64,000 nucleotides of DNA. Origin: a bacterium (GTDB lineage: Bacteria; Hydrothermota; UBA3073; JACQXS01; JAQTXJ01). Shown here piece by piece: positions 18,113 to 26,643 of the stretch. Under the pieces are notes generated by a model. It was given only the letters and a program-made list of their open reading frames with translations. It was not told the DNA's origin and ran no database searches. The stretch is from the NCBI GenBank assembly GCA_028716385.1, contig JAQUPX010000002.1, positions 292,756 to 356,755 of the forward strand. Reading direction: 5' to 3'. The stretch's first letter is position 1; each line of letters begins with the position of its first letter. Both the position numbers and the translations under genes were made by a program.

Positions 18113-19188
18113 ATCCTACACCCGATGAATTATCCGGAATCCTTTACGATTGCATAAATATACAAGAAATCTCCATTGAAGACGATGTCACAATAATTCG
18201 TGGCACTATAATCGGAGATAAAACATTCGCATTAGACACTATTAGTAAACGCTTAACACCTTATAATCTATTACCATTGTTCTCACAAAAAGATGATTTT
18301 CAGACTATTATTAAACTTATTCCTGCCCCTGTAATTAAAATGGAAAAACGATGGATTAATCTTTTACTTTTAATTCTTACTTTTCTCAGCACAATAGGAG
18401 CAGGTATTCTTCTTACAATAGGTTTTTTCAAAACCCTAGGTCAAACTTATCAAACGACCCAACTCATAATTTATGGTGTTTTATTTGCCTGCTCTATGCT
18501 TATAATACTTGGAACTCACGAACTTGGACATTATTTTGCCTGTAAAAGGAGAGGAATTTCTGCCACGCTTCCTTATTTTATTCCTGCTCCATTTTCGCTA
18601 TTCGGAACATTAGGAGCTATAATAAAAATAAAATCCCCTATACAAGACAGAAACGGTTTAATTGAAGTTGGCGCCGCAGGACCTATCGCCGGTTTTATAC
18701 TTACCATTCCCATTGCCATAATAGGTTTAAAGTTGTCTAAAATAACATTAATCGGTCTTGGAAACCAAACTTTTATGGGCAACTCTTTGCTTTTTTCCAT
18801 TTTAACGAAATTATTTGCCCCAACTATTCCTTTTGGTTATGATGTCGTATTACATCCAATAGCTTTCGCCGGTTGGGTAGGTGGATTTATTACGGCACTT
18901 AATCTATTGCCTGTCGGACAATTAGATGGCGGACATATAATTTACGCTCTTATTGGTGAAAAAAATAAATTTGTAGCATGGGCAATAATAGGAATTATAT
19001 CAGTACTTGGGTTTTATTGGCAAGGATGGTTTTTCTGGGTGCTTTTCGTTCTCTTGGTAATAAAATTAAGACATCCTGCACCGTTAAATAATATAAGCCA
19101 GTTAGATACAAAACATAAAATTGTCGGAATCGTAGCTCTGGCAATATTTGTTTTAACTTTCGTCCCTGTCCCTTTTAAAATGCAATGA
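18109..19188 (+). CDS. Site-2 protease family (M50) intramembrane metalloprotease
   Basis: An integral-membrane zinc protease. The zinc-binding HELGH is at about residues 137-141 within a hydrophobic segment. The third-ligand motif NLLPVGQLDGGH is near residue 264. About six to eight transmembrane segments are visible. The first 75 residues form a soluble domain. At 359 aa it resembles the FtsH-independent, PDZ-less group found in many bacteria and plastids (EGY1-like). Overlaps at both ends with neighbours (ATGA) place it in the operon DUF2905 - protease - TPR/SPOR protein - mutS. Its substrate is unknown. Confidence 0.9.
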   Translation: MNPTPDELSGILYDCINIQEISIEDDVTIIRGTIIGDKTFALDTISKRLTPYNLLPLFSQKDDFQTIIKLIPAPVIKMEKRWINLLLLILTFLSTIGAGILLTIGFFKTLGQTYQTTQLIIYGVLFACSMLIILGTHELGHYFACKRRGISATLPYFIPAPFSLFGTLGAIIKIKSPIQDRNGLIEVGAAGPIAGFILTIPIAIIGLKLSKITLIGLGNQTFMGNSLLFSILTKLFAPTIPFGYDVVLHPIAFAGWVGGFITALNLLPVGQLDGGHIIYALIGEKNKFVAWAIIGIISVLGFYWQGWFFWVLFVLLVIKLRHPAPLNNISQLDTKHKIVGIVALAIFVLTFVPVPFKMQ

Positions 19189-19808
19189 TTATACTAATAC
19201 TTTTTTTATTATTACCTTCGGAACTCTATAAAGAAGCACATAAAGCTTATAAATCCGGAGATTTTGAACTCGCAGGCAAAAGATTTGAACGTCTCTTGGT
19301 TAATTATCCTGATAATGTACTTGCTCCCGAAGCTATGTTCTGGACGGCAAAATTGAAATCCAATCCCGATAAAGCAATGGAGTATTACACGAAACTTGTA
19401 TCTTTATATCCGGAAAGTAATTTTGTCCCCGAAGCATTATACAATATTGCCCAATATTATTACGCTGTGGAAGATTATAATTCGGCAATTAAATTTTATA
19501 ATGACCTTATAAACAAATATCCTTCTAATATATATAGTAAATATGCTTATGAACAGTTAAAAATCTTTTCTACTTTAATATACATTCAGGTAGGAGCTTT
19601 TTCATCTAAAGAAAATGCTATAAAACTTCAACAAGAAATCACACCCATTTTATCTTCTGATAGTCTTTCAGGTAATGAACTTTCTGTTCAAATTAATCAG
19701 GAAGTCAATCTTTACAAAGTTAAAATAGGTCCCTTTAATTCTGAACTGGAAGCAAGCGAATTTTTATTAAGAAGCAAAATAAACGGATTTGTTATGAAAC
19801 GCAAATAA
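19185..19808 (+). CDS. TPR-SPOR periplasmic protein
   Basis: A 207-residue envelope protein. The N-terminus (MIILILFLLLPSELY) is a short hydrophobic export signal or anchor. Residues about 15-125 are tetratricopeptide repeats like those of CpoB/YbgF and BamD (KSGDFELAGKRFERLLVNYP; YNIAQYYYAVEDYNSAIKFY). The C-terminal 75 residues form a SPOR domain (YIQVGAFSSKENAIKLQQEI ... VKIGPFNSELEA), which binds denuded peptidoglycan glycan at division sites. A role in envelope maintenance or division follows from these domains. It is translationally coupled to the preceding protease and is followed by mutS after 2 bp. Confidence 0.8.
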   Translation: MIILILFLLLPSELYKEAHKAYKSGDFELAGKRFERLLVNYPDNVLAPEAMFWTAKLKSNPDKAMEYYTKLVSLYPESNFVPEALYNIAQYYYAVEDYNSAIKFYNDLINKYPSNIYSKYAYEQLKIFSTLIYIQVGAFSSKENAIKLQQEITPILSSDSLSGNELSVQINQEVNLYKVKIGPFNSELEASEFLLRSKINGFVMKRK

Positions 19809-19810
19809 TT

Positions 19811-22339
19811 ATGGAAACCTCTACCCCGCTTTTAGAACAATGGCATAAGATAAAAAAACAATACCCGGATGCCATAATACTCTTCCGTCTGGGTGATTTC
19901 TATGAAACATTTTATGAAGATGCTGTTTTGGCATCAAAAATTCTGGGAATAACTTTAACACAGAGACAATCCGGGGTTCCACTTGCCGGAATTCCACATC
20001 ACGCAGCAACTCCATATATTGCCAAACTTGTTAAAGCAAATTATAAGGTGGCGATATGCGAACAGCTTGAACCGCCTCAACCCGGGAAACTCGTTAAAAG
20101 AGATGTAATAGAAGTAATTACCCAGGGAACTCTAGTCGAAGATGCATTACTCGAAGCAACAAAAAATAATTATCTGGCATCGATTTATCAGAATGATACA
20201 AATTACGGGCTTGCCCTGATAGACTTATCTACAGGAGAATTCAGAGTCACCGAACTTAATAAAGAAGAACTAATAGATGAACTGAAAAGATTATCCCCGG
20301 GAGAAATTATTACCTCCGTAGAATTTGATTTTATACAAACTTCCAAAATAGATGCTTATAAATTTAATTACGATATTGCAAAACAAGAACTTGTTGAACA
20401 TTTTAATGTAGCCTCTTTAGACGGTTTCGGATGTAAAGACTTGTCCTTTGCCGTCTCGGCTGCAGGAGCTGCTTTATCTTACCTTAAAGCAGTAAAAAAA
20501 TCGTCCCTCCCCCACATCAATCCACCCAAACCATACTTTTTATCTAAATATCTTCTCCTTGACGAACCAACAAGAAAAAACCTTGAACTTATACAGAAAA
20601 TTAATAATACCGAAGGCGAAGGGACACTTCTATGGGTATTGAACCATACATATACTCCGATGGGAATAAGGCTGCTTAGAAATTTTATTCTTTTTCCTCT
20701 TATTGACGTAAAAGAAATAAATAATAGGCTTGATAAAGTAGAATACTTCGTCAAAACCCCATCTTTTTTAGAGCAATTTACAGACATAATTTCATCCAAT
20801 GCCTGCGTATCAGACCTTGAAAGACTCGCCACAAGAGTTTCTATGGAAAGGGCTACCCCGAGAGACATTACGGCTATCTCAAATACCTTAAAAATTTTGC
20901 CCGGGATAAACGCCATACTTCCTAAAGAGTTTGAAAGCTATAAAATGCCTGACTTAAAAGATATTGCTCAATACATTGAAAAGGCTATCGTCGCTAATCC
21001 ACCTCCAACCATAGAAGACGGCGGAGTTATAAAACAGGGGTTTAATAAAGAACTTGATGAAATACGGGAACTTTCTTATTCCGGTAAAAAATGGGTCTCG
21101 GATTTTGAAGCGCGTGAACGAAGCAGGACAAAAATACAATCCCTGAAAGTCGGATTTAACAATACTTTTGGGTATTATATAGAAATTACAAGGTCACATC
21201 TTAAACTTGTTCCTCAAGACTATATAAGAAAACAGACTACGGTAAACTCCGAAAGATTTATTACGGAAGAACTCAAACAATATGAGTATAAAATACTTTC
21301 TGCAGAAGAACGCATAAAACGGATGGAATACGAGATATTTTCCGAAGTACGAAAAAAAGTTGCTTCAGAAGTCCATAAAATCCAGGATACTGCCAGAAAA
21401 CTTGCAGAACTGGATGTTTTTGCATCATTCGCTTTTGTGGCAACCCAAAACAACTATGTAAAACCTGAAATAACTGAAGAAAATTCCATTATCATTAAAG
21501 ATGGGAGACATCCCGTTGTAGATAAACTGATTTCAAAAGACGAATTCATCCCGAACCCAACTATATTAGATGACGAGCAACAGGTTTATATAATTACGGG
21601 ACCCAATATGGCAGGGAAATCAACATATTTAAGACAGGTCGGGCTAATAACTCTTATGGCTCAACTTGGTTCTTATGTTCCTGCATCTTATGCCAGGATA
21701 GGAGTAAGAGACCGCATATTTACGAGAATCGGAGCAAGTGATGACCTTTCACGGGGCGTGTCCACTTTCCTTGCCGAAATGAACGAAACTGCAAACATAT
21801 TGAATAATGCAACAAATAGGAGTCTTGTTTTGCTTGATGAAATAGGAAGGGGAACAAGCACTTATGATGGGATGTCAATTGCATGGGCAGTTGCCGAATA
21901 CCTGTTGCAAAAAATCGGGGCTAAAACACTTTTTGCAACCCATTATCACGAATTATCCGAACTTGCCACAATCTTTTCGGAAATAAAAAATTATCACATC
22001 GCGGTTAAGCGGTATGAGGATAAAATAATCTTTTTACGCCAGTTAAGACCGGGACAATGCGATGATTCCTATGGAATAGAAGTCGCAAAATTGGGAGGAA
22101 TACCGGCAAAAGTAATAAAACGGGCGCAAGAAGTGTTAGAGTCTCTGGAAATCAAAGAATTAAAATCAAGTAAACTCCGCTCCAAATCAAAACAAATAGA
22201 CTTTTTTACAACCAATGCTAAACAAGAACCGGACAAACCCAAATCTAAAATATTAGAAACCCTCACAAACATAGACCCCGACAAAATAACTCCCGTAGAT
22301 GCTTTATTAATGCTAAAAAAACTAAAAGAGATGAGTTAG
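19811..22339 (+). CDS. mutS: DNA mismatch repair ATPase MutS
   Basis: MutS recognises mismatches and small loops in DNA and starts mismatch repair. The mismatch-recognition Phe and Glu are in GDFYETF near residue 27. The connector, lever and clamp regions follow, then Walker A GPNMAGKST near residue 597 and Walker B LVLLDEIGRGTSTYDG. The C-terminal dimerisation segment ends at LKKLKEMS. At 842 aa it is full length. Its last 25 bp (22314-22338) recur exactly at 25654-25678, beyond the recQ-dprA pair. The present 3' end may therefore be one half of a duplicated insertion site, with only the stop-codon base differing (TAG here, TAA in the distal copy). Confidence 0.96.
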   Translation: METSTPLLEQWHKIKKQYPDAIILFRLGDFYETFYEDAVLASKILGITLTQRQSGVPLAGIPHHAATPYIAKLVKANYKVAICEQLEPPQPGKLVKRDVIEVITQGTLVEDALLEATKNNYLASIYQNDTNYGLALIDLSTGEFRVTELNKEELIDELKRLSPGEIITSVEFDFIQTSKIDAYKFNYDIAKQELVEHFNVASLDGFGCKDLSFAVSAAGAALSYLKAVKKSSLPHINPPKPYFLSKYLLLDEPTRKNLELIQKINNTEGEGTLLWVLNHTYTPMGIRLLRNFILFPLIDVKEINNRLDKVEYFVKTPSFLEQFTDIISSNACVSDLERLATRVSMERATPRDITAISNTLKILPGINAILPKEFESYKMPDLKDIAQYIEKAIVANPPPTIEDGGVIKQGFNKELDEIRELSYSGKKWVSDFEARERSRTKIQSLKVGFNNTFGYYIEITRSHLKLVPQDYIRKQTTVNSERFITEELKQYEYKILSAEERIKRMEYEIFSEVRKKVASEVHKIQDTARKLAELDVFASFAFVATQNNYVKPEITEENSIIIKDGRHPVVDKLISKDEFIPNPTILDDEQQVYIITGPNMAGKSTYLRQVGLITLMAQLGSYVPASYARIGVRDRIFTRIGASDDLSRGVSTFLAEMNETANILNNATNRSLVLLDEIGRGTSTYDGMSIAWAVAEYLLQKIGAKTLFATHYHELSELATIFSEIKNYHIAVKRYEDKIIFLRQLRPGQCDDSYGIEVAKLGGIPAKVIKRAQEVLESLEIKELKSSKLRSKSKQIDFFTTNAKQEPDKPKSKILETLTNIDPDKITPVDALLMLKKLKEMS
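22314..22338 (+). repeat. Direct repeat, left copy (mutS 3' end)
   Basis: Twenty-five bases covering the last codons of mutS are identical to 25654-25678. Including the preceding TG and one mismatch the match is 28 bases. The pair brackets the recQ-like and dprA genes and looks like the footprint of an insertion. Confidence 0.8.
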
Positions 22340-22367
22340 AGCATATTTACTTGCTCATTTTTATTTT
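22340..22367 (+). terminator. Weak terminator after mutS
   Basis: A 5-bp stem (GAGCA paired with TGCTC) with an 8-base loop is followed by ATTTTTATTTT. The stem is short, so termination is probably partial. Confidence 0.3.
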
Positions 22368-22443
22368 GCATATACCCTTCAGGTACTACTTTTACTCTTG
22401 ACTTTTTCCATTTCTACCTTAAACGTATCGTAAACTAACTATA

Positions 22444-24465
22444 ATGACAAGAAACGAATTAGAACATAAACTTAAACAGACTTTTAAGCTTGACAGGTTT
22501 TATGACGACCAATGGGAGACTATTGACCGAATTTTAAAAGGAGAAAGAGTTTTACTAATTGAAAAAACAGGCTTTGGAAAATCATTGTGTTTTCAATTTC
22601 CTGCGACAATTTTCAATGGGACAACTATAGTTTTTTCGCCACTAATTGCATTAATGCGTGACCAGGTAAGAAATTTAAACAATTTAGGCATCTCTGCAAA
22701 ATGTATTAATAGCGGACAGACACAGGAGGAAAACTCTCAAATTATATCAGAAGCCAAACAAGGAAAAGTTAAAATTCTTTATATAGCTCCTGAAAGGCAA
22801 GAAAATAGTGAATGGCTTGAAGCTGCCAGACAAATGAATCTTTCGATGGTCGTTATTGATGAAGCCCATTGTATTTCAGTTTGGGGACACGATTTTAGAC
22901 CATCGTTCAGACGAATCATAAAATTAGTGAATTTGCTGCCGTCAGGACTTCCTGTTTTAGCAACAACGGCAACTGCTACTAAAAGAGTAGAAATGGATGT
23001 TGCTTCTCAAATTGGTGGTAACATTTCAGTTTTGCGAGGAAATTTATTGAGAGATAATTTCAAATTATTTGTTGTTAAAGTTTCATCAGAAGATGAGAAA
23101 CTTATTTGGCTTGGAAAAAATCTGGATAAATTACCGGGAACAGGGATTTTATATACAGGAACAAGAGTGGATACAGAAATTTATTCTAAATGGTGTGAAC
23201 ATCTTAAATTATCAGCCATAGGATATAATGCAGGTTTAGATAGTGATTCAAGAGTTGCGATTGAAAATGGATTAATGAGCAATAAGTGGAAATGCGTCAT
23301 CTCTACGAATGCTTTAGGAATGGGAATAGACAAGTCTGATATTAGATTCATTATTCACACACAAATACCGCAAAGCCCAATTCATTATTATCAAGAAATT
23401 GGTAGAGCTGGAAGAGACGGGCAAACTGCTTATATTATACTGTTCTACAATCCCGAAGACAAAGAATTGCCGGAGTCTTTTATAGAAGGTGGCAGACCTT
23501 CAATTCCAAAATATGAAAAAGTTATCGATGCCATAAAAAATGAACTTTTGGGCGAGAGGGGATTAATGAGAAAAACGAATCTTAAACAAACTCCATTAAA
23601 CGTTATAAAATCGGACTTAATCGAACAAGGAATCATAAGAGAAGTGACTGTTGGAAAAAGTAAAAAATTTGAATACATCACAAACGCACCTGCGCTTAAT
23701 ACAAAAATTTTTGAAGAATTGCGAAATACTAAAAAAGCAGACTTAGACAAAATGATTGAGTATGTTGAAACTTCTCAATCAAGAATGAAGTTTCTATGTG
23801 ACTTCTTAGGAGATGTTACAACTCATAATTTCACAAATTGCGACAATACAGGACTAAAAAAAATCACCGTTACTGTTACAGAAGAATGGAAACAGAAACT
23901 TCAAGATTTTAGAGAAGATTATTTCCCAATATTAGAAGTTGAAGGTAGAAATTCAAATATAGTGAATGGAGTTGCAGCAAGCTATTATGGGGTTTCAAAT
24001 GTTGGCGCTGCTTTACATAGAAGTAAATACGAAACAAAGGAGGATTTCCCGGACTTTTTGCTCAAACTTACATTGAAGGCGTTCAGAAAAAAATTCGGAC
24101 AAGAAATATTTGACTTTATTGCTTATGTTCCTCCAACAGTATCAGGGGATTTAGTAAAAAACTTTGCTGCCAAACTTTCACAAGTTCTTAAATTCCCTAT
24201 AACGCACGACTTAGTTAAAGTTAGAGAAACCCGCGAACAAAAAGTATTTGAAAACTACTACTTAAAATCAGATAATGTCAGTGGTGCATTTTCATTCAAT
24301 CAACCGAATCTATTAGTTGGTAAGAGTATTCTGCTTGTTGACGACATTTTTGACAGTGGTGCTACTGTAAAAGAACTCGGCAAACTATTTACTACCTGTG
24401 GAGCAGTTAAAATCGTTCCTGTTGTAATTGCAAGAACTGTAGGAGGAGACTTAATTGTAAAATGA
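22444..24465 (+). CDS. RecQ-type helicase fused to a phosphoribosyltransferase domain
   Basis: A 673-residue fusion. The first 360 residues are a RecQ/DEAH helicase core: Walker A TGFGKS at 42-47, DEAH at 139-142, the RecQ signature HCISVWGHDFRPSFR, motif III TATAT, and motif VI QEIGRAGRDGQ at about 317. The RecQ zinc domain is reduced: only FLCDFLGD and NCDN keep Cys. From about residue 510 the protein becomes a ComF/PRTase-like domain, with the PRPP-binding loop VDDIFDSGATVKE at 632-644. Ordinary RecQ lacks this domain and has HRDC instead. It is coupled by ATGA to a DprA gene. The pair is bounded by direct repeats, pointing to an acquired DNA-processing or defence module; its function is untested. 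Confidence 0.85.
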   Translation: MTRNELEHKLKQTFKLDRFYDDQWETIDRILKGERVLLIEKTGFGKSLCFQFPATIFNGTTIVFSPLIALMRDQVRNLNNLGISAKCINSGQTQEENSQIISEAKQGKVKILYIAPERQENSEWLEAARQMNLSMVVIDEAHCISVWGHDFRPSFRRIIKLVNLLPSGLPVLATTATATKRVEMDVASQIGGNISVLRGNLLRDNFKLFVVKVSSEDEKLIWLGKNLDKLPGTGILYTGTRVDTEIYSKWCEHLKLSAIGYNAGLDSDSRVAIENGLMSNKWKCVISTNALGMGIDKSDIRFIIHTQIPQSPIHYYQEIGRAGRDGQTAYIILFYNPEDKELPESFIEGGRPSIPKYEKVIDAIKNELLGERGLMRKTNLKQTPLNVIKSDLIEQGIIREVTVGKSKKFEYITNAPALNTKIFEELRNTKKADLDKMIEYVETSQSRMKFLCDFLGDVTTHNFTNCDNTGLKKITVTVTEEWKQKLQDFREDYFPILEVEGRNSNIVNGVAASYYGVSNVGAALHRSKYETKEDFPDFLLKLTLKAFRKKFGQEIFDFIAYVPPTVSGDLVKNFAAKLSQVLKFPITHDLVKVRETREQKVFENYYLKSDNVSGAFSFNQPNLLVGKSILLVDDIFDSGATVKELGKLFTTCGAVKIVPVVIARTVGGDLIVK

Positions 24466-25601
24466 CAAAAGAAGCAACATATTGGATAGCGTTGGCACAT
24501 TTGCCAAAATGGGGTTATTTGAAAATTAATAACCTAATCATCAAGTTTTTTCATGAAGAAAAAATCTCGATAGAGGATTTTTTTAACTTACCTGAATCAA
24601 TATGGAGCGATAAATATCAACTTACCCCACAAGATATCTCTGATTTACAAAAGGCAAAATCTGAATTGCCTAACAACGCTTTTTTTGCAGAAAATCTTTC
24701 AAGTCAGGGGTTTGAATTAATTCCTATTACTTCTCCCGAATATTCAAAAACCTTAAAGCAAAACTTAAAAGCAGCTCATTCTCCTGCTTTGTTGTATATT
24801 AAGGGCAACAAAAAAATACTTTATGAAAAGTCTATCGCTATTGTTGGTTCAAGAGATGCAGGAAAAAATTCATTGGAATTTACCGACAATATTGCCAAAT
24901 TAGCAAGTAAGGATTTTAAAGTAATCGTTAGCGGTTTTGCAAAAGGCGTTGACAAACAGGCTTTAGATTCTGCAATAAAATACACAGGACAAAGTATAAT
25001 TGTACTTCCTCAAGGTATAACAACTTTTAGTTCAGGCTTCAAGAAATATTACAGACAAATTGTTGACGGTAATATTTTAGTATTAAGCGTATTTCATCCA
25101 AAAGCAGTTTGGTCAGCCGGTTTGGCAATGGCTCGCAATCCTGTTATTTATGGACTTGCTGACGAAATATTTGTAGCAGAGTCAAGCCAGAAAGGTGGAA
25201 CATGGTCAGGTGTAGTTGACGGACTTAGAAAAGGACGTAAAATTTACGTGAGACAACCTGAACCAAACGAAAAAAATGCAAACAATCTTCTTATTCAAAA
25301 AGGTGCTATTCCGGTTGACTTCAATGGAGTAGAAAATCCAAATTCTGAACAAATGGCAACAACATCAATTGTAAATAAACCATCTATGGACACTATTGAA
25401 GACAGGATTCTAAAAGTATTTAACGGGAAAACACTTTCTGCAAAAGAGATTCTTGAAAAATTAAAATTGGATTTGACGACAAAAGAATTGACAATTTATT
25501 TACAGAAAATGGAAACAATTCAGACAGTAAAAAAAGGACAAAAAAATTACTATACCCTAAAAAGCAATCAACAAGAACAACAAACAAAACTTTTTGGGTA
25601 G
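24462..25601 (+). CDS. DprA/Smf-like DNA-processing protein
   Basis: DprA loads RecA on incoming single-stranded DNA during transformation; its Rossmann-like core belongs to the SLOG superfamily, some members of which bind nucleotides. This 379-residue protein has a helical SAM-like N-terminus, then the core with IAIVGSRDAGK near residue 125 (GSR motif) and SGFAKGVDKQALDSAI near 157, LPQGI, and a C-terminal winged-helix domain at about 305-365 (IEDRILKVFNGKTLSAKEIL). It is complete. The ATG overlaps the RecQ-PRTase stop, so the two are co-translated. It may be a specialised paralogue rather than the housekeeping competence protein. No other competence genes are nearby. Confidence 0.85.
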   Translation: MTKEATYWIALAHLPKWGYLKINNLIIKFFHEEKISIEDFFNLPESIWSDKYQLTPQDISDLQKAKSELPNNAFFAENLSSQGFELIPITSPEYSKTLKQNLKAAHSPALLYIKGNKKILYEKSIAIVGSRDAGKNSLEFTDNIAKLASKDFKVIVSGFAKGVDKQALDSAIKYTGQSIIVLPQGITTFSSGFKKYYRQIVDGNILVLSVFHPKAVWSAGLAMARNPVIYGLADEIFVAESSQKGGTWSGVVDGLRKGRKIYVRQPEPNEKNANNLLIQKGAIPVDFNGVENPNSEQMATTSIVNKPSMDTIEDRILKVFNGKTLSAKEILEKLKLDLTTKELTIYLQKMETIQTVKKGQKNYYTLKSNQQEQQTKLFG

Positions 25602-25653
25602 CCCCAAAAGCACTGATTATAAAATCAGGGACAACGATACTGTCCAAAACTGA

Positions 25654-25678
25654 TAAAAAAACTAAAAGAGATGAGTTA
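25654..25678 (+). repeat. Direct repeat, right copy (mutS 3' end)
   Basis: Identical to 22314-22338. Here the bases are non-coding, but they would read LKKLKEMS-stop if joined to mutS upstream, with TAA as the stop. This is what one would expect if the original mutS end had been displaced by the insertion of the recQ-dprA segment. Confidence 0.8.
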
Positions 25679-25719
25679 AACGGAAGAAACTAATAATCCA
25701 ACTAAATCCATAAAAAACC

Positions 25720-25750
25720 GGATAAGTTTTCGTCACAAACTCTAACTAAA
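25720..25750 (+). repeat. Short dispersed repeat, degenerate copy
   Basis: GGATAAGTT...TCACAAACTCTAACTAAA matches the right half and the first bases of the element at 48986-49030, with an internal deletion of about 14 bases. Confidence 0.5.
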
Positions 25751-25760
25751 CAAATCGTCC

Positions 25761-26438
25761 TTACAGGAGTTCCTTCTTGTTTTTTGTAGTATCCGATGTA
25801 ACAGGTTTTGTTTTTGCAGTATCCGGTAAGACCGGTTTTATAAGTTGCCCTTTTAGTATTTTCCATGCATTCAATCCGCCCCATAAATTCATAACATTTG
25901 TATATCCGGATTTTCCAACTTCCTGAGCAAAAATTGCACTTTCATACCCTGTCCCAGAGTATATTACTATTGATTTGCAGTGTCAGCCAAGAGCACGAGC
26001 TTTATTTTTCACCTCAGTAACTTTATCCTTCATTTCAATATAGGGAATGTTAATAGCTTTTCCTATACACCCCTTTGCATACTCTTTTGGTGTTCTAACA
26101 TCTACCAGAAGAAAAGTTTCGTTACGGTCTAACATTCCTTTAAGTTCATCTGCAATTATATCACGGTACTTTTGGCTATCAGGAAGAAAAGCATAGATAA
26201 CATCAGGTTTTAAGTTGGAATTCTCTATCCGCAAGTAATTCATTTGATCTAATGATATCGAAGGTATTGAAGGTTCTAAAGTTCTGTTAACGCATCCAAA
26301 AAAAATACAAAATACGAAACAAATAAAACTTTTCTGAGCAGCTTCAATAAGCCCAATGGGAATAGCAATAAAATCGGCTTTCATTTTTCGTCTTTTCTTT
26401 ATCATTTTAACACTATTACTTTTTAATTTATTAATCAT
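25761..26438 (-). pseudogene. Rhodanese-domain lipoprotein gene interrupted by an in-frame TGA
   Basis: The first 151 codons encode a probable exported lipoprotein (hydrophobic run ending FFGC) followed by the first half of a rhodanese domain (LLVDVRTPKEYAKGCIGKAINIPY). A TGA at 25983-25985 interrupts it after ARALG. Reading on in the same frame gives the rest of the domain: KSIVIYSGTGYESAIFAQEV, then VMNLWGGLNAW, ending at a TAA at 25761. The active-site position normally Cys (YCGTG) is Ser (TCT) here. Loss of the catalytic Cys together with a stop codon favours a decaying gene. Selenocysteine recoding is less likely because the TGA is about ten codons before the catalytic position. It lies next to the recQ-dprA insertion. 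Confidence 0.75.
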
Positions 26439-26643
26439 CCCTCAAAAGTCAAGGAATATATGCTTTCAATTTGTTAATTCTGGGAACACAACACTTAAGT
26501 TTGTCTCAAGCAGAAAAACCTTCAACCTTCAGATTAAAGGATAGCTACCTTTCTACCTTTATCAACCATAAATAAAAAGTTGACTTTTTCGCTAAATAGA
26601 TACACATATATAGATAATAGATGCTTACTATACTATAATAGAA

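Noticed and set aside
22340..22443. A sigma70 promoter for the recQ-like gene (TTGACT near 22397)
   Set aside because: No -10 hexamer at acceptable spacing could be found, so I did not list it.
25702..25884. A 60-codon minus-strand frame
   Set aside because: It is out of frame within the 3' half of the interrupted rhodanese gene, whose own frame gives a recognisable domain.
25983..25985. Selenocysteine codon in the rhodanese gene
   Set aside because: The TGA is about ten codons before the catalytic position, that position is Ser, and no clear SECIS-like hairpin follows.
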